A program made the position numbers and the translations under genes. Positions 1 to 6,501 of a stretch of 16,569 bases of DNA are shown in pieces. The notes under the pieces are model-generated. The model searched no databases. It was not told where the DNA came from and saw only the letters and a list, made by a program, of their open reading frames with translations. This DNA is from Candidatus Woesearchaeota archaeon. Its GTDB lineage: Archaea; Nanobdellota; Nanobdellia; Woesearchaeales; UBA525. The stretch spans positions 1 through 16,569 of the forward strand of contig JAAOYH010000028.1 of assembly GCA_018221245.1 (NCBI GenBank), written 5' to 3'. How positions within the stretch are numbered: the first letter of the stretch is position 1; every line of letters begins with the position of its first letter.

Positions 1-255
1 GCGCGCACTCTTCATGTACTTCCTTAAGAACATCGCGAACGCTGGCGGCACTTGAGGATAAGCTGGTTTCTCCTCCTGAAGACAGACCATCCCTGGCACC
101 ATCCTGAGATACAGCTTTGGCCTCTCCTTTTGATAGAGTACCAGCAGTATATCCTTCCTGTCAGTCTTGCTCTGGAAGACTTTCTCTACCTTTGCACCCT
201 CCATGGTAGCAAGCTCCCTTGCGACATACCTGACATCAAGACTTGTAAGTTCCAT
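1..255 (-). CDS. NFACT/Rqc2 (NEMF-like) ribosome quality control protein, N-terminal part (cut by window edge)
   Basis: The visible 85 residues are the start of an NFACT-N domain: the opening MELTSLDVRYVARELATMEG and the later segment LRMVPGMVCLQEEKP followed by PPAFAMFLRKYM are typical of this family. The reading frame is open through base 1, so the rest of the protein lies outside the window. Family knowledge: NFACT proteins (Rqc2, NEMF, RqcH, FbpA) bind large ribosomal subunits blocked by peptidyl-tRNA, and several add C-terminal alanine tails for degradation. The ATG at 253-255 is 24 bases after the stop of the HAD gene on the same strand, so the two may be co-transcribed. A TATA-like stretch lies about 25 bases before the ATG and could also drive it separately. 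Family assignment is confident; function in this organism is inferred. Confidence 0.85.
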   Translation of the reverse strand, partial: MELTSLDVRYVARELATMEGAKVEKVFQSKTDRKDILLVLYQKERPKLYLRMVPGMVCLQEEKPAYPQVPPAFAMFLRKYMKSAR

Positions 256-275
256 AGTGGTGAGAAAACGTGACG

Positions 276-285
276 TCTTTTAACG
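276..285 (-). promoter_or_regulatory. Possible TATA element for the NFACT gene
   Basis: On the minus strand the stretch reads gttaaaagac, centred about 25 bases before the NFACT ATG, the spacing expected for a leaderless archaeal transcript. It overlaps the end of the HAD gene, and read-through from that gene is equally possible. This is a weak match. Confidence 0.3.
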
Positions 286-918
286 TTTGAGGTGACGAGC
301 TATTGTCTTCAGGGTCCTGACTGAAATATCTGGCTTTAGCTTAATATGCTTCACAGGCCAGCCAGGCCTTCTAACTAGCACAACAGGATATCCTAGTCTC
401 TTCCCCTGAGCTATCTCTTCCTCCATTCTATCTCCTATCACAAGTATCTCAGATGCCTTGAGACCTTTCTTTTTCCTGATCTTCTCAAACTCTTCTCCTT
501 TGTTGCCGAAAGTATCTACTATAACAATCTCTTCGAAGTGTTTCTTTATGCCCAGATGCTTAATCTTTCTTTTCTGCAAAGAAGGCTCGCCTCTGGTTAT
601 GAGAATCGTGGGAATATCCAAGTCCATGATATGATGGGCATCATGAAAAAGCTCCAGTTTCGATATATCTGCCTTATCATATTGCCTGATTGCGTATCTA
701 ATCTTGTATTCCTCAATTCCGCACGATTTGAGAGTCTTTAAGAATCCCTGACTCCCAAAATTTTCATTCATCTTATCCGCACAGTCATCCCACCCCTTCT
801 CTCTAAGCTTTTTCTCAACAAATGTCCATTGGGGTTTGCTCAGAGTGTGGAACGAATCGCAGAGAGTGTTATCCAGATCCACCAGAAGAAGCTTCACTTT
901 GTTCCAGACGACTGTCAT
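280..918 (-). CDS. HAD-superfamily hydrolase
   Basis: This 212-residue soluble protein has the HAD phosphatase motifs in order: motif I D14-L-D16-N-T18 (nucleophile and acid/base aspartates), motif II threonine T108 in ILITRGE, motif III lysine K140 in GNKGEEF, and motif IV G162-D163 followed by acidic residues at 167-168. Residues about 20-95 are helical and look like a C1-type cap. The family hydrolyses phosphate esters through an aspartyl-phosphate; the substrate cannot be told from sequence. The ATG starts one base after the stop of the phosphofructokinase gene, so the two are almost certainly one transcript. That suggests, but does not show, a sugar-phosphate or nucleotide substrate. NFACT follows 24 bases downstream. 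Confidence 0.85.
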   Translation of the reverse strand: MTVVWNKVKLLLVDLDNTLCDSFHTLSKPQWTFVEKKLREKGWDDCADKMNENFGSQGFLKTLKSCGIEEYKIRYAIRQYDKADISKLELFHDAHHIMDLDIPTILITRGEPSLQKRKIKHLGIKKHFEEIVIVDTFGNKGEEFEKIRKKKGLKASEILVIGDRMEEEIAQGKRLGYPVVLVRRPGWPVKHIKLKPDISVRTLKTIARHLKR

Positions 919-919
919 C

Positions 920-2578
920 TCACAGCTTGAAGAAAGGTCCCTTATAACCCTTATTGAGTGCTACAGTGATTGGCAGCTGGTTCGCGGTCTTGCCCTCATA
1001 TTGCCTAGGTCCTGGATTTGCACCGCAATCATGCTCCAACCAGCTGGTTCTCCTGGAGCAAAAGTACCTGAATGCTTTATCAGCCATAGTCACTTTTGTC
1101 TTCTTGATTACGAACTCCTTATTTCCCGACCGTTCCTCGATATCCACAAGCCCCACGAGAGGTACTGCATATGGCCGCCCTCCCTTATCGAAATCCCCGA
1201 ATGCAGACATATATCCTGTGCGCCCGTCAAGAACCAGACTACCTGCGGTAAGACCTAGGTTATAGCCAAGCCACGCATCAAAAACGCTGGGTGGGCCACA
1301 TCTTCCTTCGTACCCGAAAAAATGGGTGACAGTCTTAAGAGGGAGTCCCGGTGCTAGCTTGTTAATCCTCTCAATGAGCATCTCTACAATAAGCTCCTCC
1401 GTCGGGATTTGGGACACTCTAAGGTTCCCATGATCATCTCTTGAGAGCGTCATCATCTCCTGGACACGATAAGGTAATCCAGAATAAACTTTTCTGCTCT
1501 TTCCCTTGAGATGCTTCTGTATGTGTTTCCTGCGATACTCTAGGTTTCTGTCGAGCAGTATCTTCGCATCCTTTTTCATCACAGTAGATACGTCATCCAT
1601 CATTCCTTTGAGTTCCGGAATGAACTCCAGGAGACCTTCAGGAATTAGTATGAGTCCGTAAGGCTTCCCGTGGCTGGCTCTCTTGATTATTCCATGGGCC
1701 ATCTCATCCACTATTCCCTGTAGCGTCCTCCTCCTATGCTGAATCTCTTCAGATATCAGCGCCACCTGGGGCTTGGTTTGAAGAGCCACTTCTAGAGTAA
1801 CATGGCTAGCATCTCGTCCCATGAGCCTGACGACATGCCAATATTTCTTGGAGGAGGTCGTATCCCTCAATAGATTTCCTACTAGCTCACCATACACCTT
1901 GGTGGCCGTATCAAAGCCGAAAGGAATAGGAAGGTATTCGCCTGCCTGGAGATCGCCATCCATCGTCTTCGGCACTCCAATGACGCTTATCCCGTCCTGA
2001 TAAAGATACTCTGCCAGGATTGCTGCATTTGTGTTCGAATCGTCTCCACCCACAATGATTACCGCGTCCAATTTGTGTTTCCAGCATACCCTTCTTGCTT
2101 GTTCGAGAAGTCCTTTATTCTTGATCTTGGTCCTGTCTGTCCCAAGGAAGTCGAAACCACCCTGGTTTTTTACCTTAGAAAGATCCTCTATCTCAAAGAG
2201 ATCCCCCTGTAAGAATCCACCGGGGCCACCCTTCGCTCCTAGAAGTGTGTTATGCTTCCCGAGCGCGTCTTGTATCCCAAAGAGAACATTGTGTCCTCCT
2301 GCAGCCGGTCCACCAGAGAACATCACCGCCACTCTTTTGTCTCTGGGAGGATCTGACGTCCTGGACTTGGTCTGCAGTACGTGGAGGTCTTCTACATGCG
2401 CGAAAGAACGGGCTATCTTCTCGTTCTTCACCTCCATCTCAACAAGTGGCTCGAAGACAGGAGGAAGAACCTTATCATCTTCCAAAAATGCCTTGTGCGC
2501 ATGCAGCTCACGCTTAGATAGCTCCTGCTGGAAGAGCGAGCGGTCTCGCTCACTGCCTGTCACCTCGTGTTGCAACAC
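920..2578 (-). CDS. Pyrophosphate-dependent phosphofructokinase, long bacterial type
   Basis: This 552-residue enzyme belongs to the phosphofructokinase fold and interconverts fructose 6-phosphate and fructose 1,6-bisphosphate. Visible motifs: FSGGPAAGGHNV (87-98, phosphate-binding loop), GGDDS (177-181), GVPKTMDGDL (201-210, catalytic D207) and LMGRDASH (252-259). An Asp at the second position of GGDD, together with Lys in PKT, is the known signature for PPi rather than ATP as donor. The length of about 550 residues and motif wording match the long clade of spirochaetes, chlamydiae and plants rather than the short archaeal enzymes. The first 80 residues precede the catalytic fold. The start is GTG at 2576-2578, chosen because a TATA element lies 27 bases upstream, giving a leaderless message. 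The residue after DGDL is Gln where many relatives have Lys. Confidence 0.92.
   Translation of the reverse strand: MLQHEVTGSERDRSLFQQELSKRELHAHKAFLEDDKVLPPVFEPLVEMEVKNEKIARSFAHVEDLHVLQTKSRTSDPPRDKRVAVMFSGGPAAGGHNVLFGIQDALGKHNTLLGAKGGPGGFLQGDLFEIEDLSKVKNQGGFDFLGTDRTKIKNKGLLEQARRVCWKHKLDAVIIVGGDDSNTNAAILAEYLYQDGISVIGVPKTMDGDLQAGEYLPIPFGFDTATKVYGELVGNLLRDTTSSKKYWHVVRLMGRDASHVTLEVALQTKPQVALISEEIQHRRRTLQGIVDEMAHGIIKRASHGKPYGLILIPEGLLEFIPELKGMMDDVSTVMKKDAKILLDRNLEYRRKHIQKHLKGKSRKVYSGLPYRVQEMMTLSRDDHGNLRVSQIPTEELIVEMLIERINKLAPGLPLKTVTHFFGYEGRCGPPSVFDAWLGYNLGLTAGSLVLDGRTGYMSAFGDFDKGGRPYAVPLVGLVDIEERSGNKEFVIKKTKVTMADKAFRYFCSRRTSWLEHDCGANPGPRQYEGKTANQLPITVALNKGYKGPFFKL
2534..2551 (-). repeat. Perfect 7-bp hairpin in the first codons of the phosphofructokinase gene
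   Basis: The sequence gagcgag-cggt-ctcgctc pairs perfectly (7-bp stem, 4-base loop) and lies about 28-45 bases into the message. On a leaderless transcript it would sit near the initiating ribosome. It could simply reflect codon choice for the Ser-Glu-Arg-Asp-Arg-Ser stretch. Confidence 0.35.
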
Positions 2579-2599
2579 CCTCTTTCAGTCCGTCGAGGG

Positions 2600-2609
2600 T
2601 TTTTATACA
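2600..2609 (-). promoter_or_regulatory. TATA element of the phosphofructokinase operon
   Basis: The minus strand reads tgtataaaaacc. Its centre is about 27 bases before the GTG start codon, so transcription should begin at or within a base or two of the start. It lies in the 53-base gap after the upstream membrane-protein gene. Confidence 0.65.
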
Positions 2610-2631
2610 TTTCCCCGGTACTGCAGAGTAA

Positions 2632-3909
2632 TCAGTCTCTGCCAACTTCATACAGAAAACTCAGGAAGCCCGCCACGTAGAAGAAAGCGTTGACTAAGAA
2701 GAACAATAGGAATACCATCGCTGCTGCATACTCCATCTGTATAGCCAGACTCAATATCTTCCCAAGATGCTGTACGAACTGTCCGTAGAAGTACGCAAAA
2801 ATATACATCCCTAGAAGAACTGTACCTGCAAAGAATGGTCCGACCATCATAATCCTGCGAAGGTAGTGATCAAGACCCCCGACTATCGACGCCAGGACAA
2901 AGAAAATTCCTGCTGCTATTAGTGCAGCCTCGGGAGGTCTTATTCCTATGCCTTGATGGACTGTCAACAGAAGCATATCCCACATCTCAGGGGTGCGTGC
3001 ATAAGCTAGAACAGGGAACAATACTAAGAAAGCCATTCCTGCGTATGACGCACTGATCATGGCTCTGCTCCAATCCGGAAGATGTACGTGGCGTCCCGTA
3101 ATCCTAATCTGAAAAATCTTGAACCACATATAGAGAGGTATCAAGTAAATCACCAAGGACCCCCACCAAGAGAGCATCGCTGCTGCGAAATCCAGAGGAA
3201 CTTTGATAGATAAGATTGCAGGGAAAGCAAGCAACAAACTCGCAAAAATGTCGAATGAGAAATAGAATATCAGAAGACCAGATATCCCCAGGAGAACCGT
3301 TCTTTTATTGAAGAACAACTTTCTGAACTCCAGTGCTAGTTGCATCATCCTCTTGGCCACCTGTGCTTGTCTCATTCCGAACCTGTCCGTCCTTGCCGCA
3401 AGCCACCACAGACAGGGAATTGAGAACAAGACAAGAGTAAACGGGTACAATGTCAAGAAGAGTGAACGCGATAGCTCTTGCCTGAAGAATACTGTGAACA
3501 TCGCAATAAGTAGAATAAACAAGACGGCAGGATTTGGTCTTGGCTGCCTACGTGCACGGGAAAACACCCCATACATACCTGTTCTAGGCTTCACCATTCT
3601 CACCATCATAAAAGAGCTTATAGCAAGTATCACTACGCCAATCACTAAGAGAAGCGCCTCTTCCGTACCAAAAAACACATCACCTATGACATACCAGCTC
3701 GAAAGCAGGAATCCAAAAACGGTGAGTGCATCAAGACCTTTATGGACCGTGCCCAACATTATACCTGTGGGGCTGAGAAGATAGAATGCATATGCGATCA
3801 TCACTATGAGCTCGGCCGCAAGCATATCTTTGGTATCATATACCAGTCCAACAAGCGCAGTAATCAGGAGAAGGCTTAGGAGCCACCACCACACTAGTTT
3901 CGGTCTCAT
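2632..3909 (-). CDS. Polytopic membrane protein, about 12 helices, unknown function
   Basis: The protein has 425 residues, dominated by hydrophobic segments at about 10-24, 31-50, 60-75, 87-105, 127-142, 150-171, 205-231, 245-265, 285-303, 326-345, 355-376 and 393-418. A basic cytoplasmic-looking stretch (RARRQPRPNP) lies at about 118-127 and another basic loop at 174-203. I do not recognise the family, and no transporter or enzyme motif stands out. The ATG at 3907-3909 is preferred over the in-frame ATG 29 codons upstream: it has a strong Shine-Dalgarno GGAGGT five bases before it, the first helix follows after a short basic start, and the longer version would overlap the divergent gene's start. 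The phosphofructokinase gene follows 53 bases downstream with its own promoter. Confidence 0.8.
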   Translation of the reverse strand: MRPKLVWWWLLSLLLITALVGLVYDTKDMLAAELIVMIAYAFYLLSPTGIMLGTVHKGLDALTVFGFLLSSWYVIGDVFFGTEEALLLVIGVVILAISSFMMVRMVKPRTGMYGVFSRARRQPRPNPAVLFILLIAMFTVFFRQELSRSLFLTLYPFTLVLFSIPCLWWLAARTDRFGMRQAQVAKRMMQLALEFRKLFFNKRTVLLGISGLLIFYFSFDIFASLLLAFPAILSIKVPLDFAAAMLSWWGSLVIYLIPLYMWFKIFQIRITGRHVHLPDWSRAMISASYAGMAFLVLFPVLAYARTPEMWDMLLLTVHQGIGIRPPEAALIAAGIFFVLASIVGGLDHYLRRIMMVGPFFAGTVLLGMYIFAYFYGQFVQHLGKILSLAIQMEYAAAMVFLLFFLVNAFFYVAGFLSFLYEVGRD

Positions 3910-3914
3910 ATCGT

Positions 3915-3920
3915 ACCTCC
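3915..3920 (-). promoter_or_regulatory. Shine-Dalgarno site fixing the start of the 425-residue membrane protein
   Basis: The minus strand reads GGAGGT five bases before the ATG at 3907-3909. It is one of the best Shine-Dalgarno matches in the window and decides against the longer start. Confidence 0.65.
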
Positions 3921-3928
3921 GGCTCAGG

Positions 3929-3955
3929 AGTATAAAAAGGTTGTTTTGATATAGC
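3929..3955 (-). promoter_or_regulatory. Promoter region with two TATA-like elements for the 425-residue membrane protein
   Basis: Minus-strand tttttata (about 3931-3938) lies 25 bases from the ATG and would give a leaderless message lacking the Shine-Dalgarno site. A second element, gctatatca (about 3948-3955), would start transcription near 3926 and include it. The strong Shine-Dalgarno favours the second or a mixture; the sequence does not settle it. Confidence 0.45.
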
Positions 3956-3964
3956 GTCGAAAAG

Positions 3965-3974
3965 CTCTTAAATG
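3965..3974 (+). promoter_or_regulatory. TATA element for the plus-strand pair beginning at 3995
   Basis: The stretch ctcttaaatg is centred about 26 bases before the ATG at 3995, consistent with a leaderless transcript. It sits back to back with the promoter of the divergent membrane-protein gene. Confidence 0.55.
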
Positions 3975-3994
3975 CGTCCGGCGGGGACTGTTTC

Positions 3995-4477
3995 ATGAAC
4001 GAAACCCGTCTGAAGGCTATGGGCTGGACTAAGAAAGAGATAGACCACGCCAGAAAGATATTTGCGAAAGCGGAGAAGAATCATCCAGGCACTGTATCCC
4101 TGCAAAGAGCTGTCTTTTGGCTCACAGTCATAGTACTGGCATCAGGCGTGCTAGCGTTTGTTATAGAACTTCTTCCAGTTATTCTATTGGGTGGTACACT
4201 ACTCGGGGCAGTTATGCTCTTTGTTATAGGCTCGTGTCTGGGTTTGCTTTTTGTGCACGTCGCACACGACCTCCCTCTTGGCGCACATCACCATGTAGGT
4301 GCGGTTCTCTTGATTCTTGCTGGCTGCGGAATAGTATTCATGCTCATGGTTCTCATGCAAGCTCCTTTCAGCACCTATGGGGTCAAGGCAAATCCAGCCA
4401 TCCTCTCTGCGGGTCTGGGAATAGGTCTTGCCATACCCTATATCGCTCACTGGAGGGTGACCCGTGCTGCTAAGTGA
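3995..4477 (+). CDS. Small four-helix membrane protein, unknown function
   Basis: This 160-residue protein has a basic, soluble N-terminal stretch of about 35 residues (MNETRLKAMGWTKKEIDHAR...) that looks like a short helical region, then membrane segments at about 38-58, 63-90, 100-122 and 134-152. A histidine cluster (H88, H91, H98-H100) lies at the end of the second helix and in the loop to the third, and could bind a metal. I do not recognise the family. The ATG follows a TATA element at leaderless spacing. Its 3' end overlaps the next gene by 14 bases, so the two are translated from one message. It is divergent from another unknown membrane protein. Confidence 0.75.
   Translation: MNETRLKAMGWTKKEIDHARKIFAKAEKNHPGTVSLQRAVFWLTVIVLASGVLAFVIELLPVILLGGTLLGAVMLFVIGSCLGLLFVHVAHDLPLGAHHHVGAVLLILAGCGIVFMLMVLMQAPFSTYGVKANPAILSAGLGIGLAIPYIAHWRVTRAAK
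4452..4460 (+). promoter_or_regulatory. Shine-Dalgarno site for the 127-residue gene
   Basis: The stretch ggagggtga lies inside the end of the preceding gene and three bases before the GTG at 4464. It supports use of this GTG and translational coupling. Confidence 0.55.
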
Positions 4478-4847
4478 TTGGTTTACTATCTACATCAAGC
4501 ATAAGGATATTCTTGAGCGGAAGTTAGAGAGTATTGAGCAAGATGGCGACCATCTCAAAATCTCGTACTCTGACAGAAAAGTTACTGGTTATGTGCTCGA
4601 TAACCTTACCCTCCCAAAGATAAAAGGACAAACACTCATTGCAACTCTCCACACTAGAGAGAACGTGAAAACACTGCTGGATCAATGGAAAAAGTTCAGT
4701 GGACACAAAGATTTGACAATTGTCTTCGCGAATCCCAAACTGAACGAGAAGTGGATTGTCAGACCAGCTTCACATTCTATAGTTACTAATGATATAGCTC
4801 AAGGGATATGGGCGATGGCAGAACACGTGCCTTACTTTACTTCCTGA
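4464..4847 (+). CDS. Hypothetical small soluble protein coupled to the four-helix membrane protein
   Basis: This 127-residue protein has no membrane segment or signal peptide. The pattern alternates short strands and helices (LKISYSDRKVTGYVL, QTLIATLHTRENVKTLLDQW, LTIVFANPKLNEKWIVRP), suggesting a small alpha/beta fold. I do not recognise it. It starts with GTG, 14 bases inside the preceding gene, behind a Shine-Dalgarno site. The arrangement suggests it works with the preceding membrane protein, perhaps as a soluble partner; that is inference from position only. Its last 11 bases overlap the end of the convergent lysine-tail gene. Confidence 0.7.
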   Translation: MLLSDWFTIYIKHKDILERKLESIEQDGDHLKISYSDRKVTGYVLDNLTLPKIKGQTLIATLHTRENVKTLLDQWKKFSGHKDLTIVFANPKLNEKWIVRPASHSIVTNDIAQGIWAMAEHVPYFTS

Positions 4848-6024
4848 GTCTTCTAACTACTTTCTTTAGAACTCCCTTAATCTTCTTGGCAGGCTTCTTC
4901 TTCACAACCTTCTTCACTGCCTTCTTCTTGACCTTCTTAACAGACTTCTTCTTAGAAACTTTCTTCTTAGGAACTTTCTTCTTAACAGACTTCTTAGCCA
5001 CCTTCTTCTTAGAAACTTTCTTCTTAACAGACTTCTTAGCCACCTTCTTCTTAGAAACTTTCTTCTTAGACTTTTTCACCACCTTCTTCTTAGAAACTTT
5101 CTTCTTAACAGACTTCTTAGCCACCTTCTTCTTAACGGGTTTCTTCTTGACCTTCTTCTTCACAACCTTCTTCTTAGACTTTTTCACCGGCTTCTTCTTA
5201 GAAACTTTCTTCTTGGGCCTATTGGCTCTCTTCTCAGCTGCTAGTTTTTTCTTCGCTTCCATCTCGAGTTTCTTTCTTAACTCTATATTGAACTTCGGAT
5301 CGTGCTCGTATGGCGGTCTAAGTATAGGATTAGGCTCTTTAGGTATCTGAATCTTGTATTTTTTCGGTCTGGGCGTCCTCTTTCGAGGTGCTGAATTGAT
5401 TGGCCTGACCTTAACCTGCTGTCTTACAGGAGGTGTGTTTATCGATAAGGTTTTAGGTTTCTGGGCCTCTAGAAGTTCTTCATCAGGAATCTTCTCTTCT
5501 TCCTCTTTCATCCAAGCGGGCTCGGGAGGAACTCCTGCGTTCTGTTCATGGAGAGTCATCTCAACATTACCATCAATGATATTCTTTACATGAACTATGA
5601 ATTCACGCTGAAAGAGGTAATAGTTCGTGATGATGTCTATGTTTACTATCTCCTCTCTACCCTCAATAATAGTTTTCATAGTCACATGACGCCTGTACTC
5701 ATTCTCACGACCAACATATCGGGCGCGCAAAAGCTTTCTCAAAAGAAGGTACAACCCCATGTTGTCCAATATAAGATCGTCTTCCTGATAGATACTCCTT
5801 ACAGAGTTCGCTTGCTCTATGGCACTCTCAGGAAATAGCGAGAGTTTGTCATTCTCCTCAGCATGGAGGAGCAGAGCCCCTATAATCAAGGAGTATGCGT
5901 CTACCATCCTGTTCAAGATGTTGATTATAATATCTACCGTGCGAGTATATTTCAATGAAACATAGATAAGATGATCCACCCTCTTGAGCTCCTCTAGGGC
6001 TTCGTTCATTTTTTCCATGACCAT
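4837..6024 (-). CDS. Helical-domain protein with long lysine-rich, H1-like repeat tail
   Basis: This 395-residue protein has three parts. Residues about 1-160 are a folded, mostly helical domain (EALEELKRVDHLIYVSLKYTRTVD..., ending near VHVKNIIDGNVEMTLHE). Residues about 161-270 are a Pro- and charge-rich linker with SAPRKRTPRPKK. Residues 271-395 are almost only Lys, Val, Ala and Ser, built on a 14-residue repeat of the type VAKKSVKKKVSKKK. Such tails are known from linker histone H1, chlamydial Hc1/Hc2 and bacterial H1-like proteins, where they bind DNA or RNA through charge. A nucleic-acid-binding role is therefore likely but inferred; the N-terminal domain gives no function I can name. 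The ATG overlaps the previous stop (TGATG) behind GAGGTGA seven bases upstream, so it is translationally coupled to the 134-residue gene. Confidence 0.85.
   Translation of the reverse strand: MVMEKMNEALEELKRVDHLIYVSLKYTRTVDIIINILNRMVDAYSLIIGALLLHAEENDKLSLFPESAIEQANSVRSIYQEDDLILDNMGLYLLLRKLLRARYVGRENEYRRHVTMKTIIEGREEIVNIDIITNYYLFQREFIVHVKNIIDGNVEMTLHEQNAGVPPEPAWMKEEEEKIPDEELLEAQKPKTLSINTPPVRQQVKVRPINSAPRKRTPRPKKYKIQIPKEPNPILRPPYEHDPKFNIELRKKLEMEAKKKLAAEKRANRPKKKVSKKKPVKKSKKKVVKKKVKKKPVKKKVAKKSVKKKVSKKKVVKKSKKKVSKKKVAKKSVKKKVSKKKVAKKSVKKKVPKKKVSKKKSVKKVKKKAVKKVVKKKPAKKIKGVLKKVVRRLRK
4960..5124 (-). repeat. Tandem 42-bp repeats coding for the lysine-rich tail
   Basis: The block aacagacttcttagccacc (plus-strand reading) recurs at 4984, 5026 and 5107: spacings of 42 and 81 bases, the latter being 42 + 39. 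At protein level this is four units of 14, 13, 14 and 14 residues. Near-identical DNA copies imply recent unit duplication, so copy number probably varies between strains and is a risk point for assembly errors. Confidence 0.85.
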
Positions 6025-6428
6025 CAGTTAGTCACCTCAAGAACTACATGTTTTCCCGCATCAAACACAAATTTCTTTGCCATTATGACAAACTTCTCTG
6101 CATCCTTTATATCTGTTGCCTGGAGGTCCGAAAAACTCTCGTCTGCAGTGACTAACTTCTCTCCCCTCATGAAAACAGTGCTTGCAGAGCGGTACTTAAT
6201 GAGAATCTTCTCTATATCCTTCAGTGAAGACAATGCATCCTCGCTAGATGAGACCCGCGCGGAACCCAGAGAATCATGCGCTATTCTGATGGCCTCTGCC
6301 GCATGAGTCAATATATGAGGAATGAAACGTCTTTGACCTGTTAGGGCTGCCAGAGCGAGAAGATCCTCGCAACTGTGGATATGCTTATTTGCCGAAGAGA
6401 ACCAGCTCCCCTGCTCCTGCACCACCAT
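6024..6428 (-). CDS. Small helical hypothetical protein, first gene of the lysine-tail operon
   Basis: This 134-residue protein has no membrane segment. Predicted long helices fall at about 12-30, 33-55, 62-82 and 105-125, so it looks like a helical bundle. I do not recognise the family. The ATG at 6426-6428 is chosen because a TATA element lies 25 bases upstream; a longer reading (54 extra codons) would run through that promoter and into the divergent gene. The stop TGA shares its A with the ATG of the lysine-tail gene, which indicates co-translation and perhaps a complex of the two products. The motif RRFIPH (33-38) resembles the Rx4-6H of HEPN ribonucleases, but the position and context are not convincing. 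Confidence 0.7.
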   Translation of the reverse strand: MVVQEQGSWFSSANKHIHSCEDLLALAALTGQRRFIPHILTHAAEAIRIAHDSLGSARVSSSEDALSSLKDIEKILIKYRSASTVFMRGEKLVTADESFSDLQATDIKDAEKFVIMAKKFVFDAGKHVVLEVTN

Positions 6429-6448
6429 GCAGGCAGGCAAACCCGCTT

Positions 6449-6458
6449 CTTTATAAGC
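6449..6458 (-). promoter_or_regulatory. TATA element for the 134-residue/lysine-tail operon
   Basis: The minus strand reads gcttataaag, centred about 25 bases before the ATG at 6428. It stands back to back, about 24 bases apart, with the TATA element of the divergent THUMP gene, so both promoters occupy 6429-6501. Confidence 0.6.
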
Positions 6459-6471
6459 TTTCTCTCGACAA

Positions 6472-6481
6472 GCATTTATAC
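6472..6481 (+). promoter_or_regulatory. TATA element for the THUMP/MBF1 operon
   Basis: The stretch gcatttatac is centred about 25 bases before the ATG at 6502, giving a leaderless message. Confidence 0.6.
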
Positions 6482-6501
6482 CATATAGGTGACACCAATT
6501 T

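Noticed and set aside
836..1265. Two plus-strand open frames opposite the phosphofructokinase gene
   Set aside because: They are antisense to a clearly conserved enzyme and show no family features or promoter.
2031..2693. A 220-codon plus-strand frame
   Set aside because: It is antisense to the phosphofructokinase N-terminus, with Ser/Pro-rich content typical of shadow frames.
3910..3996. 29-codon N-terminal extension of the membrane protein
   Set aside because: It covers the promoter and Shine-Dalgarno and overlaps the divergent start; the ATG at 3909 is better supported.
4808..5350. Plus-strand open frame rich in Phe-Leu-Thr repeats (FFLETFF type)
   Set aside because: It is the complementary reading of the lysine repeats; the repeats and promoter logic belong to the minus strand, and no start signal supports it.
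6315..6332. RRFIPH as a HEPN ribonuclease motif in the 134-residue protein
   Set aside because: It is a single short match at an early position in the helical bundle, without a toxin-antitoxin partner such as a nucleotidyltransferase nearby.
4464..6428. The small soluble gene plus the helical pair as a toxin-antitoxin or defence island
   Set aside because: No nuclease, kinase or antitoxin signature is visible; the genes are on different strands with separate promoters.
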